Notes under the pieces: generated by a model
The model's input: the letters and a program-made list of their open reading frames with translations, nothing else
Databases searched by the model: none
Told to the model about the DNA's origin: nothing
Position numbers and translations under genes: made by a program
Assembly: GCA_002102225.1 (NCBI GenBank)
Contig: LQPB01000028.1
Location: forward strand, 124,001 to 188,000
Origin: Mycobacterium interjectum
Lineage (GTDB): Bacteria > Actinomycetota > Actinomycetes > Mycobacteriales > Mycobacteriaceae
Length of the DNA: 64,000 bases
Reading direction: 5' to 3'
Shown: positions 62,484 through 64,000 of the stretch, in pieces
Layout of the letters: each line of letters opens with the position of its first letter
Position numbering within the stretch: position 1 is the stretch's first letter

Positions 62484-62836
62484 CTCAGCGGCCCTTCCGC
62501 GCGGTCAGCACCAAGTCATTCTGCCTCCCGGTTCGCCGCCGGCAGGGAAATGGCGCCCGGAGAGTTCCACGAGCTCGGCCGCGATCTGCATGACCTGCCG
62601 ATCGGACAGGCGGCCAATGACAGCACTCGTTGCCAATCGCGACTCGCGATACGGACGCGTCCGCATGCGCCGCGGGCGGACACCTTCGCGATCCGAGCCG
62701 CGCCGCCAGCGAGCCGGCGGCAGTCTTTTTGGGGACCATTTGCCCTGTTGACAGCTCCTACCGTCGGCTTAACGTGCCCTGGACGGCAATCCTCGTCGGT
62801 TGCGGTCACCTTGATCATCGGACGAAGGAGCCCGCT
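62484..62836. other. Gene-free stretch between antiporter and haem-binding protein genes
   Basis: About 353 bases between divergent genes. The open frames here run across promoter sequence and have no family signal. A likely sigma-A promoter for the right-hand gene is marked separately. Otherwise no repeat or RNA structure stands out. Confidence 0.4.
62748..62775 (+). promoter_or_regulatory. Putative -35/-10 promoter of the haem-binding protein gene
   Basis: TTGACA (62748-62753) and TAACGT (62770-62775) with a 16-base spacer, about 60 bases before ATG 62837. The -35 is perfect; the -10 is only partly like TATAAT. Confidence 0.5.
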
Positions 62837-63223
62837 ATGTTCCCCCCAACCTCCCTCCGGCGCCGCGTCATGCTCGGTGCCATCGGAGCTGCGACCGGCG
62901 CGCTGTTGTGTGCCACCGCGGCGACCGCCGCGGCTGACGCGCCGCCCCGCCCGGCCAACTGCACGGCCGGCGACGTGGCCGGTGTCGCGGCCGGCGTTGC
63001 GGCGTCGCTCTCGACCTACCTGTTCACGCACCCGGACGTGAACGGTTTCTATACCGGCCTGCAGGACCGGCCCAAAGATCAGATCCGTGACGACGTCCAG
63101 AATTACTTCAACGCCAACCCGCAGGAGCAAGCCGATTTGGAGAACATCCGGCAGCCGCTGGTCGACATCAAGCAGCGCTGCCAGTGGACCCCACTCGCCG
63201 CGGAGCCCGGTGCCACTCCCTAG
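62837..63223 (+). CDS. Exported haem-binding protein, Rv0203-type (second copy)
   Basis: A 128-residue secreted protein, paralogue of the product of 1376-1774. The signal peptide (1-34) starts with RRR, has a hydrophobic core and ends ATAAA. The mature part is bounded by two Cys (NCTAGDV and KQRCQW) and has the Tyr-x-x-x-HPDVN and NPQEQADL blocks that match the first copy. Probable role: bind haem outside the cell. GAAGGAG stands 6 bases before ATG 62837. It is followed by a small secreted protein gene 28 bases downstream. Confidence 0.8.
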   Translation: MFPPTSLRRRVMLGAIGAATGALLCATAATAAADAPPRPANCTAGDVAGVAAGVAASLSTYLFTHPDVNGFYTGLQDRPKDQIRDDVQNYFNANPQEQADLENIRQPLVDIKQRCQWTPLAAEPGATP

Positions 63224-63251
63224 GCGTCGGCAACTGGGAAAGGAGATGGCA

Positions 63252-63551
63252 ATGAGACTGTGGGTGCGATCTTGGGCCGCCGCCGGGATTACGACGTTGG
63301 CTCTCACGGCGATTCCCGAAATCTATGCCATGGTGCAGCCGGCCGGTGTGGCCAACGCCGACGTCTGCGCGAGCGTCGGCAGGCGTGTTTCGGTGAGTGG
63401 CTGCACCAACGTCGCCGACACCGTCGGCACCTATGCCCCGCCGCCGGCCGACTATGCGCCACTGCCGCAAGACTTTCCGCCGCCGCCACCGCCGAACGTG
63501 AACGTCTGTGTCAACGCCGGCCGGCGAATCCAAGTCAGCGGGTGCACCTAG
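63252..63551 (+). CDS. Small secreted protein with a duplicated Cys motif
   Basis: A 99-residue exported protein. Residues 1-36 are a signal peptide (hydrophobic AAAGITTLALTAIP, cleavage near ANA-D). The mature part holds two copies of V-C-x4-GRR-x2-VSGC-T: Cys39/Cys51 and Cys86/Cys98, with equal 12-residue Cys spacing. A Pro/Tyr-rich linker (about 62-82) lies between, and the second copy ends the protein. Each copy may close a small disulfide loop. ATG 63252 is used, since AAAGGAG ends 6 bases before it. Function unknown. It is probably co-transcribed with the haem-binding protein gene. Confidence 0.7.
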   Translation: MRLWVRSWAAAGITTLALTAIPEIYAMVQPAGVANADVCASVGRRVSVSGCTNVADTVGTYAPPPADYAPLPQDFPPPPPPNVNVCVNAGRRIQVSGCT

Positions 63552-63568
63552 AAGCGCCGGCCCGGGGC

Positions 63569-63940
63569 TTAGCTCTCGGACTCGTCCTCCGACTTGTCGG
63601 AGTCGTCCTCGGCCTTGTCCTCCGACTTGTCGGAGTCGTCCTCGGCCTTGTCGGACTTATCGGAGTCGTCCTCGGCCTTGTCCTCCGACTTATCGGAGTC
63701 GTCCTCGGCCTTGTCGGACTTATCGGACTTCTTGGATTTGTCGGACTTTTCGGACTTTTCGGACTTTTCCGACTCGTCGACCTTGTCGGCGAACTTCGTC
63801 AAGAGCCCGGCCAGTTCGCGGGCCTCTTGGGGCGCCAACAAGTCTTCAAACACCTGTTTGTCATCGTCTGAGATGCGTTCAACGCAAACCGCCTCGCTCT
63901 TGACGCTGACGTCCCACCGGCCCTCCTCTTGACGAACCAT
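63569..63940 (-). CDS. Acidic/basic repeat protein with Ser-Asp-Lys-Glu tail
   Basis: A 123-residue protein. Residues 1-54 look like a small folded domain (DVSVKSEAVCVERISDDDK, FEDLLAPQEARELAGLLTKFADKV). Residues 55-123 are low-complexity: SEKSEKSEKSDKSKK, then four near-copies of AEDDSDKS-x. It has no signal peptide, so it is cytoplasmic unless exported by other means. GGAAGG and GTGGGG precede ATG 63940. Net charge alternates, so the tail is probably disordered. Codon use is uniform because the DNA itself is a tandem repeat. Confidence 0.65.
   Translation of the reverse strand: MVRQEEGRWDVSVKSEAVCVERISDDDKQVFEDLLAPQEARELAGLLTKFADKVDESEKSEKSEKSDKSKKSDKSDKAEDDSDKSEDKAEDDSDKSDKAEDDSDKSEDKAEDDSDKSEDESES
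63575..63726. repeat. Coding tandem repeat, 33/30-bp units in a 63-bp period
   Basis: The block CGGAGTCGTCCTCGGCCTTG starts at 63598, 63631, 63661 and 63694, so the spacing is 33, 30 and 33 bases, and a 63-base double unit occurs twice. It encodes 11- and 10-residue units of the tail of the 123-residue protein. Such tracts change length by slippage or unequal exchange. Confidence 0.75.
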
Positions 63941-64000
63941 GCGATCCCCACCTTCCGACGCTGAGTTGGCTGTAGCCGCCCGGCTACTGCCTTAGTTACC

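Noticed and set aside
62630..62836. Upstream extension of the second haem-binding protein gene
   Set aside because: The extension would hide the signal peptide, and includes a promoter-like TTGACA. The ribosome site and signal peptide both point to ATG 62837.

Overview
The window is very GC-rich and densely packed with genes on both strands, with GTG and TTG starts used often. Its gene content is mycobacterial: DevR/DevS-type regulators, Acg-type nitroreductases, Rv2004c/Rv2006/Rv2028c-Rv2030c/Rv0569 homologues, the 18 kDa Hsp18 antigen, WS/DGAT acyltransferase and Rv0203-type haem-binding proteins. UdgX, topoisomerase IB and a group 3b NiFe hydrogenase, none of which I recall from M. tuberculosis, suggest a nontuberculous Mycobacterium. 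Hsp18 closely resembles the M. leprae/M. avium protein, but species cannot be fixed from sequence reading alone. I found no rRNA, tRNA, IS element, phage or CRISPR.

Layout. 1-19 kb is mixed housekeeping and accessory content: a partial NmrA-like gene, a STAS protein, a haem-binding exported protein, topoisomerase IB, a TPP-dependent oxidase/decarboxylase, UdgX, a lipoprotein, a molybdopterin/cytochrome b fusion, a PknH-sensor-like protein, an aldo-keto reductase, an SDR, a GGDEF diguanylate cyclase, GlgX and a zinc alcohol dehydrogenase. 18-24.7 kb holds stress genes: GAF-ANTAR and PAS-ANTAR putative RNA-binding antiterminators, a MerR regulator divergent from hsp18, a wax-ester/triacylglycerol synthase and PEP synthase.

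24.8-61.3 kb is a continuous hypoxia/dormancy island. It encodes the DevR response regulator and DevS haem kinase, five universal stress proteins, four Acg-type nitroreductases, a trehalose-phosphatase/GH65 fusion, PfkB, a phosphoribosyltransferase/erythromycin-esterase fusion, an Rv0569-like DUF1918 protein, a GNAT acetyltransferase, a KAS III pair, an acetyl-CoA synthetase-PDH-acyl carrier operon, a complete group 3b hydrogenase operon with its maturation protease, and a slipin-TspO-DUF2156 operon. By eye I placed ten 20-bp sites resembling the DevR (DosR) box upstream of most transcription units here, plus an eleventh weaker one before the acetyl-CoA synthetase operon. The island therefore looks like one regulon gathered in one place.

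How the genes may work together (inference): when oxygen is low, DevS signals to DevR. DevR would then switch on hydrogen/NAD(P)H turnover, a pyruvate/acetate-to-acetyl-CoA module, phosphofructokinase, trehalose or maltose metabolism, flavin-dependent nitroreductase-like proteins and nucleotide-sensing USPs. Lipid storage (WS/DGAT) and PEP synthase lie just outside. 61.3-64 kb returns to a CPA2 antiporter, a second haem-binding exported protein, a small secreted protein with a duplicated Cys motif and a repetitive Ser/Asp/Lys/Glu-rich protein.
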